A stretch of DNA of 64,000 nucleotides from an uncultured Lachnospiraceae bacterium (lineage in GTDB: Bacteria > Bacillota > Clostridia > Lachnospirales > Lachnospiraceae). This document shows, piece after piece, positions 30,990 to 39,904 of this stretch (position 1 is the stretch's first letter; each line of letters begins with the position of its first letter). The translations under genes were made by a program, and so were the position numbers. The stretch is taken from positions 1-64,000 of the forward strand of contig URUY01000019.1 in assembly GCA_900551115.1 (NCBI GenBank). Direction: 5' to 3'. The notes under the pieces were generated by a model that ran no database searches, had not been told where the DNA came from, and saw only the letters and a program-made list of their open reading frames with translations.

Positions 30990-33790
30990 CATACCTCCGC
31001 AAACTGCATATCTGCAAACTGTATGCCCGGTCTGATGTGCTTTAAGGTCAGCTCGTAAAGCCCCTCAGAAAGCACTACCTCGGCAGCACGCTGTGCATGC
31101 CACATTCCTCTTGTGCCGTTTGTCTGGATGTCCGCCGCCTTTTCGCCGTTTAAATACATCTGACAAAGCAGCTGCGCCCTTTCGTTTTCCATAGACATCA
31201 GTTCTACATTGATGCCATAGGTTCCTGCCTTTTCTACCTTAAGCAAAACACTTCCCGTCTCGGCCTGTTTCCCGCTTAAATCTATCCTGCAGGCTATGGA
31301 CTTTGCTGAATTTGCATCCGTCCGCTTTTCTGCTTCCTTTAACGTAATCGGTGCTATGACTGCAGGCTCTACCACAGCCACTTCCCGCTCAGATGCCTTT
31401 GCCTCTAACAGGAAACGCAGAATATTCATAGCGCTGCGCTGCAGCTCTCCCACCGTCAGCTTTCCTTCTGCAACAGCACTTTCCAGATTGTCGTTTTTGG
31501 CATTGATAGCCGCTCCGCCGTTGTTAAAGGTCATATAAATATCATTTTGGGCACGTACCATGGAGCAGAGGTCTGTAACGCCGCCTTCGCCGCCCTCTAT
31601 TACATCATTCACCTTTGCCCACCAGTCCGTCATTACAATGCCTTTATATCCCCATTCGCCTCTTAAAATGGTCGTTGTCAGATCATAATGGGACGCATTC
31701 TGATAACCGTTTAAAGGATTATAGGTGGTCATAACCGAACGGGCTCCGCCTTCCCTGACTGCCATCTCAAAGCCCTTTAAATAGACTTGCCTGAGGGCTC
31801 TTTCCGATACCACTGCATCCACCGTATGTCTGGCTTTCTCCTGATTGTTGCAGGCAAAATGCTTCAACGTTCCCATGCTTCCTGCCCTGTCCATACCTTT
31901 TTCGCAGGCAGCTGCAAACATGCCGGTCACATAAGGGTCTTCTGAAAAATATTCAAAATTCCTGCCGTTTAACGGATATCTGTGAATATTGATGCCGGGG
32001 CCTAAAAGGGTATCTATTTCATAAGAAACCAGTTCTTTCCCTTCCATATAGAAAAGCTCTTCCACCATATCGGCATCAAAGCTGCAGGCAAGCAGTGTAC
32101 CGATAGGAAGCTGTGTTGCCTTTTCTCCCGTATCCATCCTGATGCCGGAAGGTCCGTCTGCCGCACAGCCTGCCGGAATCCCTCTCTTTGCCAGTTCATC
32201 GCTGACACCGCCAAAGGCTGCCGCCGTACCCGGCGTCACCCGGGGATTGCACATACCCTCTCCGCGCACAATAGTGGTAAGCTCCCTCAGGGAAAGCTGT
32301 GCCGTAAAAGCTTCCAGAGCTGCCCTCTCTTTCTTTACAGCATCAAAGGTGATGTCCGTCCTTTCCGGTGCAGGAAGTGCTGCCGGAAGATTTTCCTGTA
32401 TCCGCTTTTCTATATCTATTGTCCTTACCGGTACCGGCTCATATGCAATTTCATATACACCGTCTGAAGCCTTTCCCGGCTTCATCCTGCGAAAGCTTCT
32501 TACCGGTGCTGCCGCTTCGCTTAACTTTTCCAATACAAGGAGCTTATCCAATACCAATACAGGTTCACCGTCTGTCAGTGCTTCCTTTGTATTGCGGCAA
32601 TCCGTACCTACGTGGAAACGATATGCTCCTTCCTCTAATACATAGCAGGATTTGTATCCGGTAATACCGCTGTCATCATAAGACGCAAAACGTCTTATCG
32701 GAGTATCTAATATAAGCACCACAGACTCTCCCGGTTCAAGCAGCTTTGTTTTTGCAAAATTCACCAATGCCTTTTTAGGCTGTCCTAATTTCCCCTGAGG
32801 TGCTTCCACATACACCTGTACAACCTCTCTGCCGGCATAGCTTCCCGTATTCTTTACCTGCACCTCAACAGAAACGATGCTTTCCGCGCCTTCCCCTTTT
32901 ACCTTCGTCTGCAGAAGCTGCACGTCAAAGGTGGTGTAAGACAGTCCGAAGCCAAAAGGATACATTACCCTTTCAGGACAAAAGGTTTCAAAATAACGGT
33001 ATCCCACATAGATATCCTCTTCGTAAAAATTACAGGTTGTACTGCCGTAATTGGCATAGGAAGGATAATCCTTTACGGAATAAGCAATGGTATCTGTAAG
33101 ATGGCCTGACGGAGAAACCGTGCCCACAAGCAAATCTGCTGCCGCCATACCGCCTTCTATACCGCCATGCCAGGTATATAAAAGCGCTTTTATGTGTCCG
33201 TGGCACCATTTTGCCTCTGTCCAGCTCATATCAATAATATTGGATACATTAAAAATAACTGCTACCTGAGTAAAATATTTGGTAACAAGAGAAATCATTG
33301 CCTGTTCTTCTTCTGTCAGCCTGTAGCTGCCCGGCTCATCGGCATTGTCCTTTTCCTCACCTGCCGTTCTGCCGATTACCACAATAGCTTTGTTGGATAT
33401 TTCCGAAGCGGCCTTCACCACTTCATCTGACAGCGGCATTTCTTCCTGATGCCATGGCTCCGATGCAAACATACCATCGCCGTTGTCAAAACCATGCTCC
33501 TCTATCCAGTTTTCATACTCTGTAATCAATGCTTCATTTAACCGAACCCACGGATAACTTTTCAGGCCATCCAAAAGATTCGTCTCATATTCTACATTTA
33601 CCAGACCACCCGAACCGGTTCCGCTTCTGTAAAAATTTATCTGGCATCTGCCAAACACCGCAATATGGTCTTCTTTTTTTATAGGCAGCATGCCGCCTTC
33701 ATTTTTTAATAATACCGCTCCCTGTGCTGCTGCCCTTCTGCAAAAAGGAGCCAGCTCTTTTAATGGATGTCCTGTCCTTTTCTCCTGCAT
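30989..33790 (-). CDS. domain-inverted glycoside hydrolase family 3 beta-glycosidase
   Basis: A 933-aa cytosolic enzyme (no signal peptide). The usual order is reversed: residues about 1-240 form the GH3 alpha/beta sandwich (LLKNEGGMLP, IGRTAGEEKDN), 280-400 an FnIII-like domain, and 480-810 the TIM barrel with GIPAGCAADGPSGIR, GINIHRYPLNGRNFEYFSED, KHFACNNQE, and the nucleophile Asp721 in VMTDWW. A tail of about 100 residues looks like a carbohydrate-binding sandwich. The inverted order is known in Ruminococcus albus and Butyrivibrio enzymes. It probably hydrolyses beta-glucosides or xylosides; the sugar is uncertain. Confidence 0.92.
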   Translation of the reverse strand: MQEKRTGHPLKELAPFCRRAAAQGAVLLKNEGGMLPIKKEDHIAVFGRCQINFYRSGTGSGGLVNVEYETNLLDGLKSYPWVRLNEALITEYENWIEEHGFDNGDGMFASEPWHQEEMPLSDEVVKAASEISNKAIVVIGRTAGEEKDNADEPGSYRLTEEEQAMISLVTKYFTQVAVIFNVSNIIDMSWTEAKWCHGHIKALLYTWHGGIEGGMAAADLLVGTVSPSGHLTDTIAYSVKDYPSYANYGSTTCNFYEEDIYVGYRYFETFCPERVMYPFGFGLSYTTFDVQLLQTKVKGEGAESIVSVEVQVKNTGSYAGREVVQVYVEAPQGKLGQPKKALVNFAKTKLLEPGESVVLILDTPIRRFASYDDSGITGYKSCYVLEEGAYRFHVGTDCRNTKEALTDGEPVLVLDKLLVLEKLSEAAAPVRSFRRMKPGKASDGVYEIAYEPVPVRTIDIEKRIQENLPAALPAPERTDITFDAVKKERAALEAFTAQLSLRELTTIVRGEGMCNPRVTPGTAAAFGGVSDELAKRGIPAGCAADGPSGIRMDTGEKATQLPIGTLLACSFDADMVEELFYMEGKELVSYEIDTLLGPGINIHRYPLNGRNFEYFSEDPYVTGMFAAACEKGMDRAGSMGTLKHFACNNQEKARHTVDAVVSERALRQVYLKGFEMAVREGGARSVMTTYNPLNGYQNASHYDLTTTILRGEWGYKGIVMTDWWAKVNDVIEGGEGGVTDLCSMVRAQNDIYMTFNNGGAAINAKNDNLESAVAEGKLTVGELQRSAMNILRFLLEAKASEREVAVVEPAVIAPITLKEAEKRTDANSAKSIACRIDLSGKQAETGSVLLKVEKAGTYGINVELMSMENERAQLLCQMYLNGEKAADIQTNGTRGMWHAQRAAEVVLSEGLYELTLKHIRPGIQFADMQFAEV

Positions 33791-33842
33791 ATACGCCTCT
33801 TTCCGCGCTTTCTGCGCATTATATTATTCCCTGTTTTATGGG

Positions 33843-33860
33843 AATAAAAACGTTTTTATT
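33843..33860. promoter_or_regulatory. LacI-type operator of the GH3 operon
   Basis: AATAAAAACGTTTTTATT is an 18-bp perfect palindrome centred on AACGTT, beginning eight bases after the -10 box of the operon promoter. The co-encoded LacI protein is the obvious ligand. Confidence 0.8.
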
Positions 33861-33868
33861 ACGAGAAG

Positions 33869-33897
33869 AGTATAGCACGTGTCTTTTATTCTGTAAA
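33869..33897 (-). promoter_or_regulatory. promoter of the GH3-lacI operon
   Basis: TTTACA-17-TATACT on the minus strand, with the palindromic operator directly downstream. Confidence 0.8.
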
Positions 33898-34150
33898 GTA
33901 TTTCTTTAAAAACCTTTTATGGCAGCTTCAACTATCCGTTTTTGAAAAACTTACCATTATAATTTTTTTACTGCTGCTAATACTAACATCAAGATAAGTG
34001 ATAAGAACATACTTAAAACGGAAAACAGAATCCGGTTTCGGAAACGCTGTTGCAGATATTCTCCGGGATAAGTGGTGATTATCCGCTTATCTTGAAGATA
34101 GATGCAGTAGTGTACTGTGAAAATCAAAAAAATTATGGAGGTGAACAAAA

Positions 34151-34351
34151 ATGGGAAGCAGCAAATCTAATAGAGTAGAAGTTCCTGAAGCTAAGGCAGC
34201 TATGGATCGTTTCAAAACTGAGGTTGCATCTGAGCTTGGCGTAAACTTGAAGGAAGGTTACAATGGTGACTTAACTTCCAAGGAAGCCGGTTCTATCGGC
34301 GGCGAGATGGTTCGTAGAATGATTAGAAAACAGGAAGAATCCATGAAATAA
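34151..34351 (+). CDS. alpha/beta-type small acid-soluble spore protein
   Basis: A 66-aa SASP that coats spore DNA. The family is clear from the start KSNRVEVPEAKAAMDRFK, VASELGV, DLTSKEAGSIGGEMVRRMI and a short basic tail. GGAGGTG precedes the ATG at good spacing. Expression is expected in the forespore under sigma-G, although I cannot make out a convincing sigma-G promoter. It is the strongest sign in the window that the organism forms spores. Confidence 0.96.
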   Translation: MGSSKSNRVEVPEAKAAMDRFKTEVASELGVNLKEGYNGDLTSKEAGSIGGEMVRRMIRKQEESMK

Positions 34352-34408
34352 CTGTATTTCTAAACAGCGTGCAAGCGCTTAATAAAGGATAATAAACCTT
34401 TAGGTAAG

Positions 34409-34437
34409 GGAGGCAGATTTTCTGCCTCCTTTATTAT
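34409..34437 (+). terminator. terminator of the spore protein gene
   Basis: GGAGGCAGA-TTT-TCTGCCTCC followed by TTTATTATTT. Confidence 0.9.
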
Positions 34438-34476
34438 TTCAATGTTTAGCTTTACCGACAATCTTTTTATTGTTCC

Positions 34477-34710
34477 TTAACCATCTGCTATCTTTTTCAT
34501 ATACCAGATATATCCCTGAAACACCAACGTTTTTCTCTGCTTATCAAAAACAGGCATGAGGGTTTCTTCAAACCATTCTATCGGTTATCCAGAATTCCCC
34601 TCCATGCTCAACGCATTTTGGATTTTTGCCATAACCTGCGGATGCAAATATGGTCTGTCCTTTGCATATCCTTCTGCAATTCTTTTAAAATCAAAAGATT
34701 GATTATTCAT
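34477..34710 (-). pseudogene. SAM-dependent methyltransferase with internal deletion
   Basis: The minus strand begins MNNQSFDFKRIAEGYAKDRP, the start of a class I methyltransferase family common in Clostridia, runs about 41 codons to an in-frame TAA, and continues in the same frame with WFEETLMPVFDKQRKTL and FQGYIWYMKK, which resembles the end of the same family. The SAM-binding middle (about 170 residues) is absent. It is therefore a decayed gene joined by an internal deletion. The rest of 34352-34748 holds only the spore-gene terminator. Confidence 0.7.
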
Positions 34711-34748
34711 CCATTACCTCCCCGGCAAATCCATGCTGTTCTTTATCA

Positions 34749-35249
34749 TTAAACGCTTCTCAATTCTTTTATATAACGGACATCACAGGCAAAGTGTTCC
34801 GTTTTTACCAAAGGCTCATATATTCTTTCAAAACCATATTTTTCATAAAATTTCTGTGCTGCAGTCATATTTTCTAATGTTTCCAGGTAACAGCTGTCAT
34901 AATATTTTTTTGCATATTCCAGTGCCGTATCCATTAACGCATGTGCAGCTCCCTTTCCCCGTGCTTCCGGTAAGCAATACATTTTCTGTAATTCACAGAC
35001 TCCCTCTATTCCGGCAAGCTTTCCGATACCTGCACCGCCGATAAGCTTTCCGTCTTTATTTTGCGCTACCCAGTACCGGTTCCCTTCTGTGTGGTATATT
35101 TCATAAAATCTGCCAAGGTCAGGGTCTGCCCACGCTGTACCTTCATGATTTGCCCCAAACTCAATCAAACAGCTTCTTATAATATTTTCAACGTCCCTGT
35201 TATCTTTTTTTTCGATTTTCCTTATTATGTAGTCCGTGCAATGGTCCAT
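34749..35249 (-). CDS. GNAT N-acetyltransferase (first of three)
   Basis: A 166-aa acetyl-CoA-dependent transferase. The fold is marked by YIIRKIEKKDNRDVENII, GAGIGKL, ELQKMYCLPEARGKGAAHAL (acetyl-CoA loop) and KFYEKYGFERI. It targets a small amine or a protein N-terminus; the substrate is not readable. The ribosome site is GGAG, eight bases upstream. It is followed downstream on its strand by the methyltransferase pseudogene and is one of three adjacent GNAT genes, about 80 bases apart. Confidence 0.88.
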   Translation of the reverse strand: MDHCTDYIIRKIEKKDNRDVENIIRSCLIEFGANHEGTAWADPDLGRFYEIYHTEGNRYWVAQNKDGKLIGGAGIGKLAGIEGVCELQKMYCLPEARGKGAAHALMDTALEYAKKYYDSCYLETLENMTAAQKFYEKYGFERIYEPLVKTEHFACDVRYIKELRSV

Positions 35250-35327
35250 TCTTTTTTCTCCTAAAGCTTCCTCTTTTTCCGTCCGTCTGCTGTCCCTTCC
35301 GTCTGCTGTCTGCTGCCATACCGAATT

Positions 35328-35819
35328 TTACAGTTCTATATAGTGGGGAATAATATCTTCATATTCCCCATTCTTAAGAAGAAATCCATTGGGAATTACG
35401 CCCAATTGTGTAAATCCTAACTTTTTATACAATGCCAAAGCCTGCACATTCGTACTGACTACCGCATTAAACTGCAAAATTTTAAATCCCTGTTCTTTTC
35501 CCTTTTTCATACAATGACAAACTAAAGCTTCACCAATATGCTTTCCCCGCATATTCTTTTTAACAGCGTAACTGGCATTGCAGATATGCCCGCACCTGCC
35601 GACGTTATTGGGATGCAAAATATACAGACCTATGATTTCATCTGTTGACATATCATAAGCAACACCTGTAAATGACTGCTGCTTAAAAAAACTTTTCCCG
35701 GTATCAATATTCAGTAGTTCTGTCTGCGGAAAAGCTTGTCCGTCTTCCACAACCGAATTCCATATTTTTATAATATCTGCGGTGTCCTCTGCCGCATATG
35801 CTCTTACTTCAATCTTCAT
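35328..35819 (-). CDS. GNAT N-acetyltransferase (second of three)
   Basis: A 163-aa acetyltransferase. The start is moved to the ATG eight bases after GGAGG. Motifs: KIEVRAYAAEDTADIIKIWN, IIGLYILHPNN, ASYAVKKNMRGKHIGEALV (acetyl-CoA loop) and ALYKKLGFTQLG. Likely cytosolic; substrate unknown. It lies 32 bases after the third GNAT gene and probably shares its transcript. Confidence 0.87.
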   Translation of the reverse strand: MKIEVRAYAAEDTADIIKIWNSVVEDGQAFPQTELLNIDTGKSFFKQQSFTGVAYDMSTDEIIGLYILHPNNVGRCGHICNASYAVKKNMRGKHIGEALVCHCMKKGKEQGFKILQFNAVVSTNVQALALYKKLGFTQLGVIPNGFLLKNGEYEDIIPHYIEL

Positions 35820-35851
35820 CTTCTTTTCCTCCATGTTAACGTATTTTCAAT

Positions 35852-36337
35852 TCAAAGGATTACCTTGCTCCTGCGTTCCATGATAGTAGTGTCCTGCCAG
35901 TTTCCAAACTTATCTTTTGCAATCTTTTCACGATAACCGACTTCTCTGAAACCACATTTTTTGTGAATAGCAATGCTGGACTCGTTCATTGAAAAAATGG
36001 AAGAATACAAGCTCCAATAACCTGCTTTTTCGCTCTCCTCACATTGCCTTTGAAGCAATGCAACTCCTATTCCCCTTCCCTGATAGGCATCGTCTATATA
36101 AATGCTGACTTCCACAACGCCATGATAAACGCAGCTGCCCGAAACAGGACTAAGGACAGTAAAGCCAACAACCCTGCCATCCTCTTCATCCACAAAACGG
36201 CATTCCTGAATATGTGCAGCATCCCATTCTTCAAACTCAGGACAGACTGTATTGAACGTTGATTTACCATGCTCTATCCCCTGCTTATAGATATCCGCAA
36301 TACTGTTCCAGTCTTCTTTTTTCATTTCTCGAACCAT
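35852..36337 (-). CDS. GNAT N-acetyltransferase, phosphinothricin-acetyltransferase-like
   Basis: A 161-aa member. It begins MVREMKKEDWNSIADIYKQG and contains STFNTVCPEFEEWDAAH, VEVSIYIDDAYQGRGIGVAL (acetyl-CoA loop) and IHKKCGFREVGYREKI, the layout of phosphinothricin/methionine-sulfone acetyltransferases (Pat/YwnH type). Such enzymes detoxify amino-acid analogues. It is the first of the three GNAT genes on this strand. Confidence 0.87.
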   Translation of the reverse strand: MVREMKKEDWNSIADIYKQGIEHGKSTFNTVCPEFEEWDAAHIQECRFVDEEDGRVVGFTVLSPVSGSCVYHGVVEVSIYIDDAYQGRGIGVALLQRQCEESEKAGYWSLYSSIFSMNESSIAIHKKCGFREVGYREKIAKDKFGNWQDTTIMERRSKVIL

Positions 36338-36375
36338 AATATTTCCCTTCTTTTCATAAACTTCTGTTTAAATCC

Positions 36376-36510
36376 TCAAACCGTAATCTCTATTTGATTG
36401 TCTTCAACACCTGCGATACAGCTTTCGTAATAACCGTCTCCGGTAGTTCTGGGACTGCTTATCACCTCATACAGACCTCCCCACATCAGGCAATATACAG
36501 CAGTTTTCAA
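36376..36510 (-). CDS. small coupled open frame after the XRE regulator
   Basis: A 44-codon frame starts with TTG that overlaps the XRE stop (TTGA) and has a purine-rich ribosome site in the end of that gene. It encodes a Gly/Tyr-rich peptide (KTAVYCLMWGGLYEVISSPR, then GDGYYESC, ending IEITV). The codons read smoothly, but I know no family. It may be a small real gene coupled to the regulator or the remnant of a larger partner. Confidence 0.4.
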   Translation of the reverse strand: MKTAVYCLMWGGLYEVISSPRTTGDGYYESCIAGVEDNQIEITV

Positions 36511-36788
36511 GCCCTTCCCTTCCCCTTTTTTGTAAACTTAATCTCTAACTCCATATTAAGTGCCATGGCGAGCTTTGTAAGCACCTCAATCGTAGGCACA
36601 TTTTTCCTGCCCTCAATCCGCACAATATTGGTTCTCGCAATCCCCGTTAAGTTGGCAACATCCTCCTGTGTTAAGCCCTTTTCTTTTCTTAACTTGATAT
36701 ATTGCCCGATAATATCCTCTTTCACACGTTCTTTTTCCTTTTCCACAACGAATTGAAAACCATCATTATCCTTTAATAAATAATCCAT
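36507..36788 (-). CDS. XRE family regulator, HigA-like antitoxin type
   Basis: A 93-aa helix-turn-helix protein. The ATG six bases after AGGAGG is used in place of an earlier frame start. The region IGQYIKLRKEKGLTQEDVAN, then LTGIARTNIVRIEGRKNVPT, is the XRE fold, and the C-terminus (LAMALNMELEIKF) is a short strand seen in antitoxin-type members. No toxin gene of normal size is adjacent, only the 44-codon frame. It may be a solitary regulator or an orphan antitoxin. Confidence 0.85.
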   Translation of the reverse strand: MDYLLKDNDGFQFVVEKEKERVKEDIIGQYIKLRKEKGLTQEDVANLTGIARTNIVRIEGRKNVPTIEVLTKLAMALNMELEIKFTKKGKGRA

Positions 36789-36898
36789 ACTGTACCTCCT
36801 GCGCAGGGTATCATCAGTGATACAAAAATAATACTGCAATACAATTAATTTGTAAATAAAAACCTAAAAAGAGCATCCTTACAAAAATTTCAGATGGG

Positions 36899-36934
36899 AC
36901 AAAAAAGACCCCTCAAATCATATCGAGGAGTCTT
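36899..36934 (-). terminator. terminator of the DJ-1/PfpI gene
   Basis: AGACTCCTC/GAGGGGTCT with a 10-base loop, followed by T6 on the minus strand. Confidence 0.85.
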
Positions 36935-36963
36935 CTATAATACCAAAGCTTTTTCTGCGTTCT

Positions 36964-37512
36964 CTATTTATAAACAACACTGCCTGAAAGCTCCGATGCC
37001 TTTTTACTGCCGCAGAACCTTTCTACAATAGCAAGTGCAAAGGGAATCGCCGTTCCCAGTCCTCTTGAGGTGGTAACATGCTCCGATACCTCCACCTGCT
37101 TTTCACTGACCAATGCGCCTGTAAGCTCGCTCTCAAATCCCGGATAAGAGCAGGCATTCCTGCCCTTTAAATAGCCTCTGTGTCCGAATATACTGGGAGC
37201 TGCACAGATAGCGCTGATGCATTTGCCTGTTCCGTAAAATGCATCCAGCTTTTCCATAAGCGGCGCGCATGCCTCCAGATTTTTCGTTCCCGGCATGCCG
37301 CCCGGCAAAACCAGCATGTCCAATGTATCAAAGTCAAGCTCGCTTAAAAGCATGTCTGCCGACACCGTAATCCTATGGGAACCTGTCACCGCCCTGCTGC
37401 CCATGACAGATACCATAAGGGCCTCTATTCCTGCCCTTCTGCACAAATCCACAACTGTAAGTGCTTCAATCTCTTCAAAACCTTCCGCTAAAAAAACTGC
37501 TATCCTGCTCAT
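36964..37512 (-). CDS. DJ-1/PfpI family protein
   Basis: A 182-aa protein with the flavodoxin-like DJ-1 fold: IAVFLAEGFEEIEALTVVD with the conserved Glu, DMLVLPGGMPG, and the nucleophile elbow ISAICAAPSIFGH with its Cys. It resembles the DJ-1 branch found in Clostridia more than PfpI proteases. Proposed roles include deglycation and protection from reactive aldehydes; the true activity is not established. It stands alone with its own terminator. Confidence 0.9.
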   Translation of the reverse strand: MSRIAVFLAEGFEEIEALTVVDLCRRAGIEALMVSVMGSRAVTGSHRITVSADMLLSELDFDTLDMLVLPGGMPGTKNLEACAPLMEKLDAFYGTGKCISAICAAPSIFGHRGYLKGRNACSYPGFESELTGALVSEKQVEVSEHVTTSRGLGTAIPFALAIVERFCGSKKASELSGSVVYK

Positions 37513-37679
37513 GGTATCCTCCCTTTTCTAATTCAGTCTGCTTTTCAACAAACCGGCATTCATTTCTGCCTTTCTTTACGCCTTATTTTACAACAATTCT
37601 GTTTGCCTGTCCACCGATGTACGGCATTTTCACCTTTTCAGAACAGCGCCTGCATTTTCAGTTCCCAATACCTGACTGC

Positions 37680-37707
37680 TTGTTTTAATTTTAAAAAGCT
37701 GTATAAT
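37680..37707 (+). promoter_or_regulatory. promoter of the CYTH gene
   Basis: TTGTTT-16-TATAAT, 29 bases before the start codon; AAAAAGGAG is the ribosome site. Confidence 0.7.
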
Positions 37708-37736
37708 GGAAGTAGTACATAAAAAGGAGAATTTAC

Positions 37737-38228
37737 ATGGAAATCGAACGCAAATTTACTATCAAAAAGCTGCCTGACAATCTGGACCTCTATCCGGTTC
37801 ATCTTATCGAACAGGCTTATCTGAATACCGACCCGGTTGTGCGTATCCGCAGAGAGGATGATGAATTTTACTTAACCTATAAAGGACACGGCATGCTGGC
37901 CCGTGAAGAATACAATCTTCCTTTAAACGAAGAATCCTACTACCATCTGAGAAGCAAGGCAGACGGCAATATTATTTCCAAAAAGCGTTACCTGATTCCC
38001 TTAGAACACCCGCAGTTTGCTTCCGGTGGTCCAAGACCGCCTGAAGGCTACTCCCTGACCATTGAGCTGGATGTTTTTGACGCGCCCTTTGCTCCCCTTA
38101 TTCTCGCAGAAGTGGAATTTGGCAGTAAAAATGCGGCAGAAACATTTCTGCCGCCTGATTGGTTCTTAGAGGATGTTACCTATAACGCCTCCTACCACAA
38201 TTCTTATTTGAGTATGCGCAAGCTGTAA
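37737..38228 (+). CDS. CYTH domain protein (triphosphate tunnel metalloenzyme)
   Basis: A 163-aa TTM enzyme. It starts MEIERKFTIKKLP, with the ExExK signature, followed by VRIRREDDEFYLTYK and an Arg/Lys/Glu-lined tunnel down to LAEVEFGSK. The family hydrolyses inorganic triphosphate or nucleotide triphosphates with divalent metal. The 11-base gap to the convergent malQ leaves room for little else. The true substrate cannot be told, but inorganic triphosphatase is a fair guess. Confidence 0.9.
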   Translation: MEIERKFTIKKLPDNLDLYPVHLIEQAYLNTDPVVRIRREDDEFYLTYKGHGMLAREEYNLPLNEESYYHLRSKADGNIISKKRYLIPLEHPQFASGGPRPPEGYSLTIELDVFDAPFAPLILAEVEFGSKNAAETFLPPDWFLEDVTYNASYHNSYLSMRKL

Positions 38229-38239
38229 GGGGATTCCCC

Positions 38240-39730
38240 TTACACCCTGCCATACAGCTTACAAAGCTTTCTGATACGCCCTGCCAGTTCTTCTGTGCAG
38301 GCGTCTTTTTTCATTCTCCACTTCCAGTTAATGCCCAGTGTGGACGGTATGTTAATACGGGCAGTCTCATCCAGACCCAGATAATCCTGCATAGGTATAA
38401 TAGCCGTATCCGCCACAGAGGAAACAGCCGCACGGATAAACTCCCACTCCACTTCTTCCTCGTCATCCTTAAGCTGCATATACCTGTCTGCAAAATTCCT
38501 GTCCGCTGCCGGAAGGGAAGTATACCAGCCTAATGTGGTATCGTTATCGTGGGTTCCTGTATATACCACACAGTTTCTTGTATAGTTGTGGGGCAGATAA
38601 TCGCTTTCTTCTCTGGAATCAAAAGCAAACTGTAAAATCTTCATGCCGGGATAACCGGTTTTCTGTACCAGCTCAATAACGCTGTCCGTCAAAAATCCCA
38701 AATCTTCCGCTATTACTTTCTTTTCACCAAGCGTCTTTTTCATGGTGTCAAAAATAGCATAGCCGGGCCCCTTGCACCATTTTCCGTTTTCTGCCGTTTT
38801 GTCTCCGTAAGGAATGGACCAGTACTCATCAAAGCCTCTGAAATGGTCGATACGGACTACATCATAAAGCTCATAGCAGTAAGCAATCCGCTTCATCCAC
38901 CATGCAAAACCGGTTTTTTCATGGTATTCCCAGTCATATAAAGGATTTCCCCAAAGCTGACCGGTAGCAGAAAAAGCATCGGGGGGGCAGCCTGCAACTG
39001 CAATAGGCGTACAGGTATCGTCAAGCTGGAACAATTCAGGAGAAGCCCATGTATCCGCACTGTCAAATGCTACATAGATAGGAATATCTCCCACGATTTC
39101 TATTCCGTTATCATTTGCATATTTCTTTAAAGCCTTCCACTGCCTGTTAAACAGATACTGCTGGAAACGATAAAATTCCACATCCTCTTTATATTTTTCG
39201 CTATACGCCTTCAATGCTTCCGGCTTCCGCAGACGGATATCCTCTTCCCATTCAGTCCACTGTATACCCGCAAGGCTGTCCTTTACTGCCATATACAGGG
39301 CATAATCCTCCAGCCAATAGCTGTTTTCCTCTGCAAACTGCCTGTAATCGGCGTCCTCCTGCAGATGCTTTTCCTTAAAGGCTGTCTCAAAGGCCTTGCG
39401 CAATATTTTAAAACGGGAAAAATAGACTTTTTCATAATCGACATATTCCTCATTTTCCCCGAAATCACAAACTTCACAATCCTCTTTTGTAAGATACCCT
39501 GACTCTGTCAGCTTCTCCAAATCTATGTAATACGGATTGCCTGCAAAGGTGGAAAAGGATTGGTAGGGGGAATCCCCGTAACCTGTAGGTCCAAGCGGCA
39601 GAATCTGCCAGAGTTTCTGTCCCGCATTCTTTAAAAAGTCTACAAAATCATAGGCTTCCTTAGAAAATGTGCCGATACCGTATCTGGACGGAATACTGGA
39701 TACCGGAAGTAAAATACCGCTTTTTCTCAT
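38240..39730 (-). CDS. malQ: 4-alpha-glucanotransferase (amylomaltase, GH77)
   Basis: A 496-aa enzyme that transfers glucan segments between maltodextrins. It opens RKSGILLPVSSIPSRYGIG and contains QILPLGPTGYGDSPYQSF, VRIDHFRGFDEYW (nucleophile Asp), VIAEDLGFLTDSV (acid/base Glu) and YTGTHDNDTTLGW (third acid). The length fits bacterial MalQ. With glgP (next on the same strand) it breaks maltodextrin down to glucose 1-phosphate and glucose. It has its own promoter. Confidence 0.96.
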   Translation of the reverse strand: MRKSGILLPVSSIPSRYGIGTFSKEAYDFVDFLKNAGQKLWQILPLGPTGYGDSPYQSFSTFAGNPYYIDLEKLTESGYLTKEDCEVCDFGENEEYVDYEKVYFSRFKILRKAFETAFKEKHLQEDADYRQFAEENSYWLEDYALYMAVKDSLAGIQWTEWEEDIRLRKPEALKAYSEKYKEDVEFYRFQQYLFNRQWKALKKYANDNGIEIVGDIPIYVAFDSADTWASPELFQLDDTCTPIAVAGCPPDAFSATGQLWGNPLYDWEYHEKTGFAWWMKRIAYCYELYDVVRIDHFRGFDEYWSIPYGDKTAENGKWCKGPGYAIFDTMKKTLGEKKVIAEDLGFLTDSVIELVQKTGYPGMKILQFAFDSREESDYLPHNYTRNCVVYTGTHDNDTTLGWYTSLPAADRNFADRYMQLKDDEEEVEWEFIRAAVSSVADTAIIPMQDYLGLDETARINIPSTLGINWKWRMKKDACTEELAGRIRKLCKLYGRV

Positions 39731-39794
39731 ATTGACTGTCTCCTTGTTTACCCTCAGTATTTATCTGATAGATAATCATAATCTCTCTCTTTAA

Positions 39795-39823
39795 AGTACA
39801 CCACTATTTGCGGCTTTTGTCAA
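39795..39823 (-). promoter_or_regulatory. promoter of malQ
   Basis: TTGACA-17-TGTACT on the minus strand, about 65 bases before the ATG. No AACGTT-type operator is seen here, unlike the adjacent lacI promoter. Confidence 0.65.
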
Positions 39824-39849
39824 TGGCTTAAAATGCGGAGGCAAAAGCT

Positions 39850-39885
39850 GAAAACGAGGCATAGCACGCAAGTGTGCCATGCCTC
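39850..39885 (-). terminator. terminator of glgP
   Basis: A hairpin with GAGGCAT and ATGCCTC outer arms and CACAC/GTG inside, then GTTTT on the minus strand, about 20 bases after the glgP stop. Confidence 0.75.
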
Positions 39886-39904
39886 TGATAAAGGCATTAT
39901 ACCT

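Noticed and set aside
33957..34148. 63-codon membrane-like frame upstream of the spore protein
   Set aside because: It begins inside the ribosome-site region of the divergent spore gene and has no ribosome site of its own. The hydrophobic segment may be chance, so I do not call it a gene.
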